Part shown: piece by piece, positions 6,603-7,577 of the stretch
How the letters are laid out: every line of letters starts with the position of its first letter
Numbering within the stretch: position 1 is the first letter of the stretch
Source: JBPOFM01 sp038259855
GTDB lineage: Bacteria > Bacteroidota > Bacteroidia > Flavobacteriales > Flavobacteriaceae
Assembly (NCBI GenBank): GCA_038259855.1
Contig: JBBSOJ010000161.1
Span: 1-7,577 of the forward strand
Length of the DNA stretch: 7,577 nt
Direction: 5' to 3'
Notes under the pieces: model-generated
What the model was told of the DNA's origin: nothing
The model's database searches: none
The model's input: the letters and a program-made list of their open reading frames with translations, nothing else
Program-made: the position numbers and the translations under genes

Positions 6603-7031
6603 ATGAAAAATTTAATTCTAATACTAGTACTTATCGTTATGAGCTGCTCAAGCGACAACAACGATAACAAATCAGGAACAAACAATCGAATGATTGGTAC
6701 TTGGAGACTTGTTGAAACCTACATTGGTACCGGAGATCTCTCAACGACTCAATGGGAAACTGTGGAAAATGGTTATACCTATTCATTTAACCGAGATGGC
6801 ACATTTAGCTCAAGCCGCTTTTCGGAATGCGAATCTGGAGCCTATGAATTTTCTGAAGAATTATTAACATTAAATTTTGGCTGCGATGGCTTCACCACAG
6901 GCATTGATTCTCCAGAAGGTACAATCGTTGAAAATTACCTACTAGAAAATGAATTTATGTATTTATCTCCAACATATTTAAGTTGTGCCGAAGGTTGCTC
7001 GTACAAATTTCAGAGAATAAGTGCTGAATAA
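6603..7031 (+). CDS. Small lipoprotein with lipocalin-like domain
   Basis: The 142-residue product begins with a short lipoprotein signal (MKNLILILVLIVMSC; lipidation expected at Cys15). SSDNNDNKSG follows, an acidic, flexible tether that resembles the export signals of surface-exposed Bacteroidota lipoproteins. The rest fits the stand-alone lipocalin-like fold common in Flavobacteriaceae: IGTWRLVETY (31-40), YTYSFNRDGTF (58-68), SGAYEFSEELLTLNF, and a terminal YKFQRI strand. Four cysteines (76, 94, 128, 132) could form two disulfides. No function is assigned to these proteins from sequence. It starts 19 bp after the protease remnant with no terminator or clear promoter between, so the two were probably cotranscribed. 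That pairing makes a protease-linked role, such as an inhibitor, worth considering but unproven. The ATG at 6603 keeps the signal peptide. The gene looks intact. Confidence 0.85.
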   Translation: MKNLILILVLIVMSCSSDNNDNKSGTNNRMIGTWRLVETYIGTGDLSTTQWETVENGYTYSFNRDGTFSSSRFSECESGAYEFSEELLTLNFGCDGFTTGIDSPEGTIVENYLLENEFMYLSPTYLSCAEGCSYKFQRISAE

Positions 7032-7067
7032 ATTGAGACCCTATAAACAAATAAAAATTGAAATTGA

Positions 7068-7091
7068 AAAAGCGACCAGTTGGTCGCTTTT
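7068..7091. terminator. Strong bidirectional intrinsic terminator between convergent genes
   Basis: AAAAGCGACC (7068-7077), loop AGTT, GGTCGCTTTT (7082-7091) form a perfect 10-bp stem with a T-run on each strand. It lies 36 bp after the lipoprotein stop and 17 bp after the end of the convergent kinase gene, so it probably ends both transcripts. Confidence 0.9.
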
Positions 7092-7108
7092 ATTCTCTTA
7101 TATTCATG

Positions 7109-7577
7109 CTAAACCCTCCTAAAATAAATCTTAAACCGTGACCCAACATTCACTTCACTCTCTACCTCTATCTTCCCTCCGAGATTCTCAAGATGATTTT
7201 TGGTGATAAACAGACCAATGCCTCTAGAATCTTCATTGTCATGGAAGGTTTTTTCAAATTTAAAAAGACTGGAACTATGTTTGTTTAAGTCAATGCCGAG
7301 CCCATTATCCTCAAATTGCAGTATGACATAATCCGCATTGGTGCTTGTGGTCAGGCGTACATACGATTCGCGGTCATTTGAGCTATACTTGATGGCATTC
7401 GTCAATAAATTCAGAATAATACTGTCCAAGAAAACTTCCGTTGCCAAGACCTTTACTCCTGAATTCACTTGATTGATAATCTTGAAATTCTGACTTCTCG
7501 CGATTGCATACACATTGTAAATGGCGCTGTCGACAAAATTACCCAAATCCAAAGATTTCAGATTCAGATCTGTAGAT
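7109..7577 (-). CDS. Sensor histidine kinase, C-terminal ATPase domain (gene cut by window edge)
   Basis: The minus strand reads open from the right edge to TAG at 7111-7109, about 155 codons. It is the HATPase_c catalytic domain of a two-component histidine kinase, which binds ATP and phosphorylates the kinase's own histidine. The N box is NLLTNAIKYS (near 7385-7415), the G1 box is DNGLGID (near 7290-7312), the F-box region is LFKFEKTFH, and the G2 box is RGIGLFITK (near 7205-7230). The protein ends with the usual final strands (GGKIEVESEVNVGSRFKIYF). The dimerisation domain with the phosphorylated His and any sensor domain lie outside the window, so the signal and partner regulator are unknown. 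The TTG at 7552 is an internal leucine codon, not a start: the frame continues upstream in good family sequence (STDLNLKSLDLGNFV). The gene is convergent with the lipoprotein gene. Confidence 0.93.
   Translation of the reverse strand, partial: STDLNLKSLDLGNFVDSAIYNVYAIARSQNFKIINQVNSGVKVLATEVFLDSIILNLLTNAIKYSSNDRESYVRLTTSTNADYVILQFEDNGLGIDLNKHSSSLFKFEKTFHDNEDSRGIGLFITKNHLENLGGKIEVESEVNVGSRFKIYFRRV

Noticed and set aside
5431..7031. Toxin-antitoxin or defence island reading of the small ORF, large ORF and lipoprotein trio
   Set aside because: The domains seen (Met-turn of M43, PKD-like, T9SS sorting domain, lipocalin-like lipoprotein) point to secreted and surface proteins, with no nuclease, helicase or regulator domains.
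7109..7552. Treating the TTG at 7552 as the true start of a small kinase-like protein
   Set aside because: The frame stays open to the window edge with sensible sequence, and an ATPase domain alone without the His-containing domain would be unusual. The gene is cut by the window.

Overview
The window looks like chromosomal DNA of a marine or soil Flavobacteriaceae-type Bacteroidota. It is AT-rich, and its start sites are preceded by A/T-rich tracts rather than Shine-Dalgarno sequences. At least one good Bacteroidota-type promoter (TTTG, about 18 nt, TAnnTTTG) is present. Protein families typical of this phylum occur together: a lipidated Omp85 protein (TamL), a type IX secretion (T9SS) sorting domain, small SCSSDN-type lipoproteins, and an AccD without zinc-ribbon cysteines.

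Layout. Position 1-384 (minus) holds the N-terminal 128 codons of a TrmH/SpoU-type RNA 2'-O-methyltransferase that runs off the left edge. It is divergent from tamL (510-3041, plus). The gap between them carries a near-consensus promoter, an overlapping 16-bp dyad, and a 19-codon upstream ORF whose stop overlaps the apparent TTG start of tamL. After tamL come two housekeeping genes on the same strand: class II fructose-bisphosphate aldolase fbaA (3165-4232) and the acetyl-CoA carboxylase carboxyltransferase beta subunit accD (4336-5193).

The right part is accessory in character. A 237-bp AT-rich spacer (5194-5430) has a small hairpin and four perfect copies of a 7-bp tandem repeat. It leads into a decayed secreted metalloprotease gene of the M43 (pappalysin/cytophagalysin) type. 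The signal-peptide stub (5431-5574) and the body (5549-6583) are in different frames, and the catalytic part with the zinc-binding helix is missing. The body keeps the Met-turn region, PKD-like domains and a T9SS type A sorting domain. Nineteen bases later is an intact 142-codon lipocalin-like lipoprotein (6603-7031). A strong bidirectional terminator (7068-7091) separates it from a convergent sensor histidine kinase (minus strand, 7109 to the right edge), of which only the C-terminal ATPase part is visible.

Functionally, the left block covers RNA modification, outer-membrane assembly, glycolysis/gluconeogenesis and the first step of fatty acid synthesis. These are core functions with no obvious shared pathway. 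The right block is a broken T9SS-secreted protease with a surviving lipoprotein neighbour. I see no tRNA, rRNA, CRISPR array, insertion sequence or attachment site. No clear novel system is present. The best leads are the decayed protease with its intact lipoprotein partner, the cysteine-free AccD, and the unusual tamL leader.
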